A program made the translations under genes and the position numbers. Under the pieces are notes generated by a model, which ran no database searches, was not told where the DNA came from, and was given only the letters and a program-made list of their open reading frames with translations. A stretch of DNA of 5,596 bases from Cycloclasticus sp. (GTDB lineage Bacteria; Pseudomonadota; Gammaproteobacteria; Methylococcales; Cycloclasticaceae), in NCBI GenBank assembly GCA_018066825.1, contig JAGPVU010000045.1, positions 1 to 5,596 on the forward strand. The letters are read 5' to 3'. Below, piece after piece: positions 1-5,546 of this stretch (its first letter is position 1; each line of letters opens with the position of its first letter).

Positions 1-626
1 AGGGCTTAGATGCTGTTTACATTGCTGTTATTGTAGGTGTGTTGGTGATGCTGTTAGGGCAGTATTTAATCCATCGCATACAGTTTGAAGAATCAGAAAA
101 TAAAAACTTTCACTATGCCAGCGTGGAGAAAATCTTTAGTGTACTGATGCTGTTAACCGCTTGTGCCATGGCGTTTGCTCATGGGTCTAACGATGTGGCC
201 AACGCGATCGGGCCGTTGGCAGCAGTGGCCAGTATTGTTGAAACCGGCCAATTATCACAAAAATCAGCCTTGCCGATATGGATTTTATTGGTTGGCGGCG
301 TTGGTATTGTGTTGGGTTTGGCCATGTATGGGCGAAAAGTCATAGAAACCGTGGGTACTAAGATTACCGAACTGACCCCGAGTCGTGGTTTTTGTTGCGA
401 GGTATCTGCCGCAACTACCGTGGTTATTGCTTCGGGTGTGGGCTTGCCTATCTCCACCACGCATACTTTAGTGGGGGCTGTATTGGGCGTTGGCATGGCA
501 AGAGGCATTAACGCGTTAAACCTGAGCGTGGTGCGGGGTATTTTCATGTCGTGGGTTATTACCTTGCCTATAGGTGCCGGCTTGGCCATCATTTTCTTTT
601 TTATTCTTCAAGCTATTTTTACTTAA
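1..626 (+). CDS. PiT/PHO4-family inorganic phosphate transporter, C-terminal part (5' end outside window)
   Basis: The reading frame is open from base 3 and runs about 207 codons to TAA at 624-626, so the gene starts upstream. The internal ATG at 39 is not a credible start because the frame continues before it as a membrane helix. The protein is an inner-membrane low-affinity phosphate symporter of the PiT (PHO4) family. The signature of the C-terminal repeat, HGSNDVANAIGP, is encoded at about 180-215 and corresponds to the GANDVANA motif that occurs once in each half of these proteins. A second conserved block, GLPISTTHTLVGAVLGVG, lies at about 441-494, preceded by GFCCEVSAATTVV. Several hydrophobic helices follow, and the chain ends in a very hydrophobic helix. 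The coupling ion (H+ or Na+) cannot be read from this fragment. The gene is separated from the stator genes by 143 bases and need not be functionally linked to them. The family call is secure; the symbol pitA is withheld because only half the gene is visible. Confidence 0.93.
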   Translation, partial: GLDAVYIAVIVGVLVMLLGQYLIHRIQFEESENKNFHYASVEKIFSVLMLLTACAMAFAHGSNDVANAIGPLAAVASIVETGQLSQKSALPIWILLVGGVGIVLGLAMYGRKVIETVGTKITELTPSRGFCCEVSAATTVVIASGVGLPISTTHTLVGAVLGVGMARGINALNLSVVRGIFMSWVITLPIGAGLAIIFFFILQAIFT

Positions 627-769
627 GGGCTTGTTTTTAGCTCGAAGATAAAACAACTTTATTGAACAATATTTTTTACGGCCCTTTAAAAATCTAAAAT
701 CTCTGCTACAGTTTAATCATATGGGTCGAGTGATCCTTCAGCGTTAAAAAAAACACCGAGGTTTTAATT
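627..769 (+). promoter_or_regulatory. Intergenic region expected to hold the pomA promoter (weak candidate boxes only)
   Basis: This AT-rich gap separates the phosphate transporter from the stator genes and should contain a promoter for pomAB-pilZ. The best sigma70-like pair I can find is TTGAAC (662-667), 17 bases, then TTTAAA (685-690), each 4 of 6 matches. TAAAAT (695-700) and TTTAAT (712-717) are better -10 boxes but lack a matching -35. I see no clear FliA (TAAA-N15-GCCGATAA) or sigma54 (GG-N10-GC) element, so flagellar-cascade control is not supported by the sequence. No convincing intrinsic terminator for the upstream gene is visible either. Confidence 0.25.
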
Positions 770-772
770 TTG
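758..772 (+). promoter_or_regulatory. Ribosome binding site that decides a TTG start for pomA
   Basis: GAGG at 758-761 stands 8 bases before TTG at 770-772. No in-frame ATG or GTG exists between the upstream in-frame stop (TGA, 731-733) and this codon. Starting here gives the N-terminus MDIATLVG, which matches the usual MD-[IL]-ATL start of PomA proteins and keeps the family residue numbering exactly. Confidence 0.8.
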
Positions 773-1540
773 GATATAGCAACACTTGTAGGCTTTTTAG
801 GTGGTCTAGGCATCATCATCGGTGCGATAGCGACGGGTGGTGATGTCATGATGTTCGTCGATGTACCCTCCGTTTTAATTGTGGTCGTGGGTACGTTTAT
901 GGTTACCTTAATGCAGATTTCACTGTCAGATTTTTTGGGCTCTTTCAAAATAGCCATGAAAGCCTTCATGAACAAAAATGACGACCCTGTGCAGTTGATA
1001 TTAAAAGCTGTTGAGTTGTCTGATATCGCACGAAAAAATGGGCTGCTCGCACTGGAAGATCAAGAGGTCGAGAACGATTTTCTGAAGCGTGGTTTGTCAC
1101 TTTGTGTTGATGGGCATGACGCGGCCATGGTGCAAAAGTTGTTAAGTCGGGATATGGATTTGGCAATAGAACGGCATGAAGTGGGCGCAACAATGTGGAA
1201 GTCAGTGGGTGATATGGCGCCCGCGATGGGCATGATTGGTACCTTAGTGGGCTTGGTGCAAATGTTGGCCAATATGTCGGATCCAGCGGCTATTGGGCCA
1301 GCGATGGCGGTGGCCTTGTTGACCACCTTATACGGTGCTGTTATAGCGAATGCATTTGCTTTGCCGATGGCTGCAAAGCTTGGCATCGTTAGCCATAATG
1401 AACGCTTGAACAAAGCCTTAATCCTTGAAACCGTACAGAGTATTCAAGAAGGTATTAACCCCAGGGTATTAGAAACCTTATTGAAAACCTATCTCCCTGA
1501 AAGTAAACGTAGCGCAGTTGGTGAGCCAGACGAAGAATAA
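770..1540 (+). CDS. pomA: Sodium-type flagellar motor stator protein PomA (MotA family)
   Basis: The 256-residue product is the MotA/PomA subunit of the flagellar stator. Together with PomB it forms an inner-membrane ion channel that drives rotor rotation. Four membrane helices lie at about residues 4-24, 32-52, 147-169 and 179-201, with a large cytoplasmic loop between helices 2 and 3. The loop carries the rotor-contact charges at the Vibrio PomA positions: R88, K89, E96, D97 and E99. The pore block DMAPAMGMIGTLVGL (148-162) contains P151 and T158, and helix 4 has T185-T186 in ALLTTLYGA; T158/T185/T186 are residues tied to sodium in Vibrio PomA. D31 is also kept. Length (Vibrio PomA is about 253 residues) and motif register indicate an intact gene. 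The TTG start is unusual and may lower expression. The stop codon TAA overlaps the pomB start by one base, so the two are very likely co-translated. Sodium rather than proton use is inferred from similarity, not proven. Confidence 0.96.
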   Translation: MDIATLVGFLGGLGIIIGAIATGGDVMMFVDVPSVLIVVVGTFMVTLMQISLSDFLGSFKIAMKAFMNKNDDPVQLILKAVELSDIARKNGLLALEDQEVENDFLKRGLSLCVDGHDAAMVQKLLSRDMDLAIERHEVGATMWKSVGDMAPAMGMIGTLVGLVQMLANMSDPAAIGPAMAVALLTTLYGAVIANAFALPMAAKLGIVSHNERLNKALILETVQSIQEGINPRVLETLLKTYLPESKRSAVGEPDEE

Positions 1541-2466
1541 TGGCTGACGATTGTCCTAAATGTGTAGAAGGGCTGCCGCCATGGGTAGCTACCTTCGCAG
1601 ACCTCATGTCCTTACTGATGTGCTTCTTTGTATTGTTGCTTTCGATGGCAACGATGGATGCGAACCGATTTAAAAAAATGGCCGATTCGCTCAACGATGC
1701 GTTTGGTGTGCAACGAAAAATTGTGGCATACGAAATCGTCAAAGGCACTAGCGTGGTGGCGCAACACTTTAGTCCAGCGGCTGGCGATCCAACAATTATT
1801 GAAGAAATTAGACAGCAAACAACCGATGCTGAAAAAGAAAATTTAGGTAAAGATTCGGAGACTGAGAGCGAAGAGAAAAAAGAGGAGCAAGCTAAAGAGC
1901 AAATGGAGCTACAAGCCAAGGCGCAGGTTGTAACCGAGTATGTGGAAGCGACCGAGCAGAAGGTGAATGAGGCTAATGAGCTTGCTGAAGAAATAAAAGA
2001 TTTTATGGTGCAAGAGATTGATAAAAACATGGTGAGTATCGAAACAGATGTCACCCGTGTCGTTATACGTATCCATGAAAACGGCTCTTTTTCTTCCGGT
2101 AGTGCAGCTTTTAACCCAGATTTTTTACCGATCATGGATAAAATTACCGCGGTGGTAAATGGTAGTACGGGGACAGTAACCGTTGCGGGTCATACCGATA
2201 ATATTCCAATTAAGGCCGGTTTGTACCGCTCGAACTGGGAGCTTTCAGCAGCAAGAGCTGTCAGTGTTGCCGAAGCATTATTGATAGACGGAACGATCGA
2301 TGAGAATAGGTTGATTATTGAAGGGCACGCCGATACAGTACCCTTAACCGATAATGATACGCCGGAAGGTAGGGCGCAAAACAGACGAGTTGAAATCATC
2401 CTAATCCAAGGCGAAATGCCGCAGGATGTCAACGAACCTATTTTAAACATGGTGAGAGAACAATGA
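1540..2466 (+). CDS. pomB: Sodium-type flagellar motor stator protein PomB (MotB family, OmpA-like peptidoglycan-binding C-terminus)
   Basis: The 308-residue protein pairs with PomA in the stator and anchors it to peptidoglycan. A short cytoplasmic tail with two cysteines (C5, C8) precedes one membrane helix at about 17-37, containing FADLMSLLMCFFVLLLS. D21 is the ion-binding aspartate equivalent to Vibrio PomB D24 and E. coli MotB D32; the following CFF sequence is typical of sodium-type PomB. A periplasmic linker follows, with a very Glu/Lys/Gln-rich stretch at about 95-165 that is probably helical or coiled coil. The OmpA-like domain spans about 170-290, with GHTD (217-220), NWELSAARA (232-240), a second GHADTVPL (262-269) and NRRVEI (282-287). 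Length is close to Vibrio PomB (about 315). The gene starts within the pomA stop (TAATG) with only a weak purine-rich site (GAAGAA) ahead, suggesting translational coupling. It ends in a 4-base ATGA overlap with the PilZ gene. Confidence 0.96.
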   Translation: MADDCPKCVEGLPPWVATFADLMSLLMCFFVLLLSMATMDANRFKKMADSLNDAFGVQRKIVAYEIVKGTSVVAQHFSPAAGDPTIIEEIRQQTTDAEKENLGKDSETESEEKKEEQAKEQMELQAKAQVVTEYVEATEQKVNEANELAEEIKDFMVQEIDKNMVSIETDVTRVVIRIHENGSFSSGSAAFNPDFLPIMDKITAVVNGSTGTVTVAGHTDNIPIKAGLYRSNWELSAARAVSVAEALLIDGTIDENRLIIEGHADTVPLTDNDTPEGRAQNRRVEIILIQGEMPQDVNEPILNMVREQ

Positions 2467-3032
2467 GCGACGACGGAAGAGAACGAAGAGGTTTTTTTAG
2501 AATAGATGATGAGGTTGGGCTAAATTATCGAATCGTGTCTGCGGATGAATTGGCTATCAATGAAGGGGTGTTACATATCGACGCCAATGAACCTTTGCCC
2601 TTGGCTAATGAACTTGAAAAAATGCGCGAGGTGTCACGCATACATTTTAGGCAAGTAGAAAAAGAGTCACCGGATACGGCGCGTTATTTCGCCTTTATAG
2701 AAAAGAAAATTGATTTGTTGGCGCACCATATTATGTTAAGCACTGACGATTTATTTATCAATAATACTCAGTCAGTCAGTATTAGCGGTTCAGGCCTAGC
2801 CTTTACTGCGGAAGATGCTTTACACATGGACGAGTTGCTTGAGTTAAAGTTTACTTTGCAGCCGTCATTGACCAACATCCGAACGTTTGCCAAAGTGGTC
2901 TCTTGCCAAGCACAAGAAGGGCAATTCAAAATCGCAGTTGAATACACCCAACTGAGCGACGATGACAGGGATTTATTGATCCGCCACGTGGTCAAAAAAC
3001 AAATGAGCGATATTAGAGACAATAAAAGCTAG
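2463..3032 (+). CDS. PilZ-domain protein, likely c-di-GMP-linked motor regulator, with split PilZ motif
   Basis: The 189-residue protein has no signal peptide or membrane segment and should be cytoplasmic. It begins with RRGFFRIDDEVGLNYRIV (8-25), which looks like the PilZ entry strand including the c-di-GMP-binding RxxxR motif (R9, R13). The second motif, normally (D/N)xSxxG about 20-30 residues later, appears only at 106-111 as SISGSG, with serine in place of the acidic/amide residue. Between them lies a segment of roughly 80-90 residues with two likely helices (about 46-68 and 70-92). The rest (105-165) resembles the PilZ beta-barrel, including FAKVVSC and FKIAVEYTQL, and is followed by a C-terminal helix. 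The gene overlaps pomB by four bases (ATGA), and GGTGAG at 2451-2456 serves as its ribosome site, so it is made together with the stator. By analogy with YcgR/FlgZ it may tune motor output, but it lacks a YcgR N-terminal domain. The PilZ call is fairly sure; c-di-GMP binding is not. Confidence 0.82.
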   Translation: MSDDGRERRGFFRIDDEVGLNYRIVSADELAINEGVLHIDANEPLPLANELEKMREVSRIHFRQVEKESPDTARYFAFIEKKIDLLAHHIMLSTDDLFINNTQSVSISGSGLAFTAEDALHMDELLELKFTLQPSLTNIRTFAKVVSCQAQEGQFKIAVEYTQLSDDDRDLLIRHVVKKQMSDIRDNKS

Positions 3033-3037
3033 TTTGT

Positions 3038-3063
3038 TTGTCACGTATACTGTCTTCTATGAA
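3038..3063 (+). promoter_or_regulatory. Weak candidate promoter for birA
   Basis: The 56-base gap between the PilZ gene and birA contains TTGTCA (3038-3043, 5 of 6 to the -35 consensus), but the nearest -10-like box, TATGAA (3058-3063), is only 14 bases away. TATACT (3046-3051) is a good -10 box without a matching -35. A promoter here is plausible because the gap is the largest within the 770-5502 gene run. No BirA-type operator (a palindrome related to TTGTAACC/GGTTACAA) is visible. Confidence 0.22.
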
Positions 3064-3088
3064 TCAACTGAAGTGAGTATGCTTTTAA

Positions 3089-4084
3089 ATGGAACTGTCG
3101 GCAACGCACAAGAAATTAATCAAAAAACTGGCAAGTGGCCAGTTTTTTTCCGGTCAGCAACTGGCAGATGAGCTGGGGCTAAGCCGAACGTCAATTTGGA
3201 ACTACCTAAAAGTACTCGAAACAGTCGGCTTCGTGCTGCATGCTGTAAAAGGTAAGGGTACGCGACTTGAGTCGCCCATCGAATTACTCGATAAAGATGT
3301 CATTCTTGCTGGTCTATCAGCTCCTTGTCGGGTAACCCCCAAGCATCTTGAGCTGCTCGATATTTGTCCCTCTACAAACCAGCATTTAAGTCAGAAAAAC
3401 ACCCAATTACCATTAGCCAACGGCTCTGTCTGTTTGGCAGAAATGCAAACAGCGGGCCGGGGGCGTTTAGGCCGAACCTGGGTTTCTCCCTATGGGCAAA
3501 ATATTTATGCCTCTTTTTTATGGCGATTTAAGCAAGGTATAACGGCCTTGTCGGGCCTGAGCTTAGCGTGTGGGGTGAGTGTATGTCAGGCGCTAAGCGA
3601 TTTAGGTATTGAAGGGCACCAATTAAAATGGCCAAACGACATCCTTTGGCAAGGGAAAAAACTGGGCGGTATTTTGGTTGAGATTCAAGGTGAAAGCCAA
3701 GGCGAGTACACGGCCATTATCGGCATTGGTATAAATTATAAAATGAACGCTCAGGCTTCCGTTAACATAGATCAGCCTTGGGCTGATATTAGTCATGCGT
3801 GCGCTGATCGTGTGGGTAGAAATGAGCTGGCGAGTAGGCTAATTGACCAAGTGCTCAGTATGTTAGAAGGTTATGAAGAAAAGGGGTTGGCGCCCTATGT
3901 AGATCGATGGAATGACTTTGACGGTTATTATGGAAAGAGCGTTCAAATCCTCTCTGGGCAATCGGTTACCCAAGGCGTTGCAAAGGGAATTTCGCCGTCT
4001 GGCGAGCTGCAATTATTGCTGCCTAACGGTGATACTCAATGCATCACCTCGGGCGAAGTTAGTTTAAGGTTAGATGCGAGTTAA
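3089..4084 (+). CDS. birA: Bifunctional biotin-protein ligase / biotin operon repressor BirA
   Basis: This 331-residue enzyme activates biotin with ATP and transfers it to the lysine of biotin carboxyl carrier proteins. With its DNA-binding domain it can also repress biotin synthesis genes. The N-terminal winged helix-turn-helix (about 5-62) contains SGQQLADELGLSRTSIWNYL (21-40) and a basic wing, GKGTRL. The catalytic domain has the STN motif (95-97), the biotinyl-AMP loop GRGRLGRTW (123-131), and KWPNDI (180-185) with the catalytic lysine K180. It continues with KLGGILVE (191-198) and GIGINY (212-217). The C-terminal SH3-like domain (about 280-328) is complete. Length is near the E. coli enzyme (321). 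The start ATG has GTGAG (3073-3077) 11 bases upstream. The HTH suggests a repressor role, though the bio genes are not in this window. Unusually, codons 12-21 form a terminator-like hairpin (3122-3149). coaX begins three bases after the stop. Confidence 0.97.
   Translation: MELSATHKKLIKKLASGQFFSGQQLADELGLSRTSIWNYLKVLETVGFVLHAVKGKGTRLESPIELLDKDVILAGLSAPCRVTPKHLELLDICPSTNQHLSQKNTQLPLANGSVCLAEMQTAGRGRLGRTWVSPYGQNIYASFLWRFKQGITALSGLSLACGVSVCQALSDLGIEGHQLKWPNDILWQGKKLGGILVEIQGESQGEYTAIIGIGINYKMNAQASVNIDQPWADISHACADRVGRNELASRLIDQVLSMLEGYEEKGLAPYVDRWNDFDGYYGKSVQILSGQSVTQGVAKGISPSGELQLLLPNGDTQCITSGEVSLRLDAS
3122..3149 (+). terminator. Terminator-like hairpin with T7 tract inside the birA coding start
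   Basis: AAAAAACTGGC (3122-3132) is the exact reverse complement of GCCAGTTTTTT (3138-3148), leaving a five-base loop AAGTG (3133-3137) and a run of seven T (3143-3149). This is an 11-bp perfect stem with a GC-rich core next to the loop and A/T tracts on both sides, the form of a bidirectional intrinsic terminator. It sits 33 bases into birA and about 90 bases after the PilZ gene's stop. It may end the pomAB-pilZ transcript or attenuate birA. The encoded residues (KKLASGQFF) fit the birA family, so the codons are genuine and termination activity is inference. Confidence 0.5.
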
Positions 4085-4087
4085 ATA

Positions 4088-4828
4088 ATGATGAAGTTAA
4101 TTATTGATCGAGGCAATACCGCACTTAAATGGCAGGTGTTAAAATCAGGTGTATTGCATGAGCAAGGGCAAGCGTTAAATACAGTGCCGTTAACAGATGT
4201 TTTGCAACCCTTAACTGGGGAGCGTTTCACATCGATTTATGTGTCAAACGTTGGTTCAGTCGATTTTTGTAAACAACTGTCAGAATGGGCTGATGAGCAT
4301 CTCCAATTATCCCCGGTGTTTGTCGAAAGTGCTCGTACAGCCTGTGGTGTGACCAATGCATATGATCACCCGAAACAACTAGGCGTGGACCGTTGGTTAG
4401 CGATGATTGCTGCGCATAAGACCTACCCCGGCATGCTGTGTGTTGTGGATATTGGTACCGCATTGACGATGGACTTTTTAGACGACGATGGCTTGCATTT
4501 AGGCGGCTTTATTGTGCCTGGGGTTGAGCTTATGAAAACCAGTTTATTAGGGCAGACTGAGAAAATTTCTTTACAAGATAAACCTAGCAATAATCAGTTT
4601 GGTAAAAATACCAGTGAGGCGGTTTTTTTGGGGATCGAACAGATGTTGCAAGCGTTCATTGAGCAAAAAATGGTGCAGACGCAAGTCAATTATCAGCAAG
4701 TGATCAGTCTTATTTTAACCGGTGGATACGCAAAGCCCCTCGCTGCTGGTTTGTCTATTCCTTACCAACTTCACACAGAACTCGTCTTAGACGGTTTAAA
4801 CATGCTAGGCGAACAGGCTTCATCATGA
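4088..4828 (+). CDS. coaX: Type III pantothenate kinase CoaX
   Basis: This 246-residue enzyme phosphorylates pantothenate, the first step of coenzyme A synthesis. Type III kinases belong to the ASKHA fold, are not feedback-inhibited by CoA and need a monovalent cation. The phosphate-binding motif DRGNTALKW (7-15) is at the N-terminus. GVDRW (99-103) carries D101, at the same number as the proposed catalytic base in Pseudomonas aeruginosa CoaX. The second phosphate motif DIGTA (121-125), the GGFIVPG segment (139-145) and the adenosine-site LTGGYA (210-215) follow in order, and ELVLDGLN (231-238) closes the fold. Length matches the Pseudomonas protein (about 248). Two adjacent ATG codons (4088 and 4091) are possible starts; GAG at 4078-4080 gives 7 or 10 bases of spacing, and homologues often begin with a single M before the first strand, so the second is possible. 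It lies 3 bases after birA and overlaps the next gene by 4 bases (ATGA). Confidence 0.96.
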   Translation: MMKLIIDRGNTALKWQVLKSGVLHEQGQALNTVPLTDVLQPLTGERFTSIYVSNVGSVDFCKQLSEWADEHLQLSPVFVESARTACGVTNAYDHPKQLGVDRWLAMIAAHKTYPGMLCVVDIGTALTMDFLDDDGLHLGGFIVPGVELMKTSLLGQTEKISLQDKPSNNQFGKNTSEAVFLGIEQMLQAFIEQKMVQTQVNYQQVISLILTGGYAKPLAAGLSIPYQLHTELVLDGLNMLGEQASS

Positions 4829-4838
4829 GGCGTTTTTT
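4817..4838 (+). promoter_or_regulatory. Small hairpin plus T6 over the start codon of the SPOR-like gene
   Basis: GCTTCA (4817-4822) can pair with TGAGGC (4826-4831) through six pairs including one G-U wobble, with a three-base loop, followed by G and T6 (4833-4838). It encloses the ATG at 4825-4827. It resembles a weak terminator or a structure masking translation initiation. The T run also encodes the hydrophobic start of the protein (RRFF), so chance is a serious alternative. Confidence 0.25.
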
Positions 4839-5502
4839 CCTATTGCTTGTTTTTTGTAATATCGTGTATTTCTTATGGGCAACATCGGTTAATACCAAGA
4901 TGGTGTCTACGGCACAGCACGTCCCGCTATACGATCAAAAAACCGTCGAAATGCTGCGGTTAGTTCCTGCGGATAGTGTGAATATCGTTGCCTTGGCGCA
5001 ACAGAAAGCCCTAACGATCAGTAACCCAGTTGAAGAAAGCGAGCCAGCTAAAGAAGAACATTGTTTTTTATTGGGTAGTTTCGTGGATAAAAATCAGGCG
5101 CAAGGTTTGGCTGACCAGCTCGTTAATGATAACGCCCGTATATCAGTGATTTCGCCTGAAACTTACGAAGAGTTTTGGGTTGTTTTTCCGGCTGCCGCGA
5201 CGTGGCAAGAGTCGTTAAAAAATGAACAAATGATCAAAGGACACGGTGAAAATGATTTGTGGCTGATTCCTAGCGGAGACAATAAGGGTGCAATATCATT
5301 AGGTTTGTTTGTTGATGCACAGCGTGCAAATAATCGATTGAATGAACTGCGCACAAAAAAAATAGACGCTAGCATTGGAGTAAGAGCGAAGCCTCTTTTT
5401 GCGGTAAAAGTAGAAATTGAAATTGATCAGGCTGCGCTGCAAGTCTATTTAGAGCAGTTGGAACAAGTAAAAACCGCGGTGATCACGAAAAATAGTTGTT
5501 AA
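4825..5502 (+). CDS. Membrane-anchored SPOR-like domain protein downstream of coaX
   Basis: The 225-residue protein has a short basic start (MRR) and one hydrophobic helix at about 4-21, then a chain with no further membrane segment, so it should be a bitopic inner-membrane protein facing the periplasm. The region 80-150 fits the beta-alpha-beta-beta-alpha-beta order of a SPOR domain: CFLLGSFVDKNQAQGLADQL, a strand ARISVIS, FWVVFPA, a helix and DLWLIPS. SPOR domains bind denuded glycan strands at division septa. A second similar start, GAISLGLFVDAQRANNRLNE (155-174), then SIGVRAK and FAVKVEIEI, suggests a partial or complete second copy. A SPOR protein follows coaX in Pseudomonas as well, so the position is conserved. 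AGG (4815-4817) is 7 bases before the ATG, which overlaps the coaX stop by four bases, suggesting co-translation. The precise role is unknown; the SPOR call rests on pattern, not a canonical signature. Confidence 0.78.
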   Translation: MRRFFLLLVFCNIVYFLWATSVNTKMVSTAQHVPLYDQKTVEMLRLVPADSVNIVALAQQKALTISNPVEESEPAKEEHCFLLGSFVDKNQAQGLADQLVNDNARISVISPETYEEFWVVFPAAATWQESLKNEQMIKGHGENDLWLIPSGDNKGAISLGLFVDAQRANNRLNELRTKKIDASIGVRAKPLFAVKVEIEIDQAALQVYLEQLEQVKTAVITKNSC

Positions 5503-5505
5503 GCG

Positions 5506-5534
5506 TTGCCGACCATTAGCATTTAGCATAGAAT
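5506..5534 (+). promoter_or_regulatory. Sigma70 stable-RNA-type promoter for tRNA-Thr
   Basis: TTGCCG (5506-5511) and TAGAAT (5529-5534) are separated by exactly 17 bases; the -10 has 5 of 6 consensus bases and the -35 has 4 of 6. The discriminator just after (5536-5542, GCCGCCC) is GC-rich, as in rRNA and tRNA promoters that are shut down by ppGpp in the stringent response. Transcription would begin about 5541-5545, leaving a leader of only a few bases before the tRNA. Confidence 0.72.
5516..5529 (+). repeat. Tandem 7-base direct repeat in the tRNA promoter spacer
   Basis: TTAGCAT occurs twice head to tail (5516-5522 and 5523-5529), filling most of the spacer between the -35 and -10 boxes; the last T is the first base of the -10 box. 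It may be a binding site, a slippage duplication that set the spacer length, or chance. Confidence 0.45.
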
Positions 5535-5546
5535 AGCCGCCCTGAC

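Noticed and set aside
39..41. ATG at 39 as a true start of the transporter gene
   Set aside because: The frame stays open to the window edge with hydrophobic membrane-helix residues, and a PiT protein of 195 residues would lack its N-terminal repeat.
179..592. Open frame on the - strand opposite the phosphate transporter (137 codons)
   Set aside because: It mirrors a conserved membrane protein gene and its translation shows no domain or credible start context.
648..662. ATAAA/TTTAT hairpin between the transporter and pomA
   Set aside because: Five A-T pairs only, too weak for a terminator; the nearest T run (672-677) is ten bases away.
625..686. Inverted repeat AAGGGC (625-630) / GCCCTT (681-686) as a terminator after the transporter gene
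   Set aside because: The loop would be 50 bases, the stem only 6 bp, and no T run follows (the downstream sequence is TAAAAATC).
1455..2135. Long open frame on the - strand opposite pomB (226 codons)
   Set aside because: It is fully antisense to a clear PomB gene, rich in S/C/T low-complexity residues, with no recognisable domain and no convincing ribosome site. It is a shadow of codon bias in the real gene.
3033..3088. BirA self-operator upstream of birA
   Set aside because: I looked for a palindrome with TTGTAACC/GGTTACAA-like halves and found none; the TTTGTTTGTC sequence has no matching second half.
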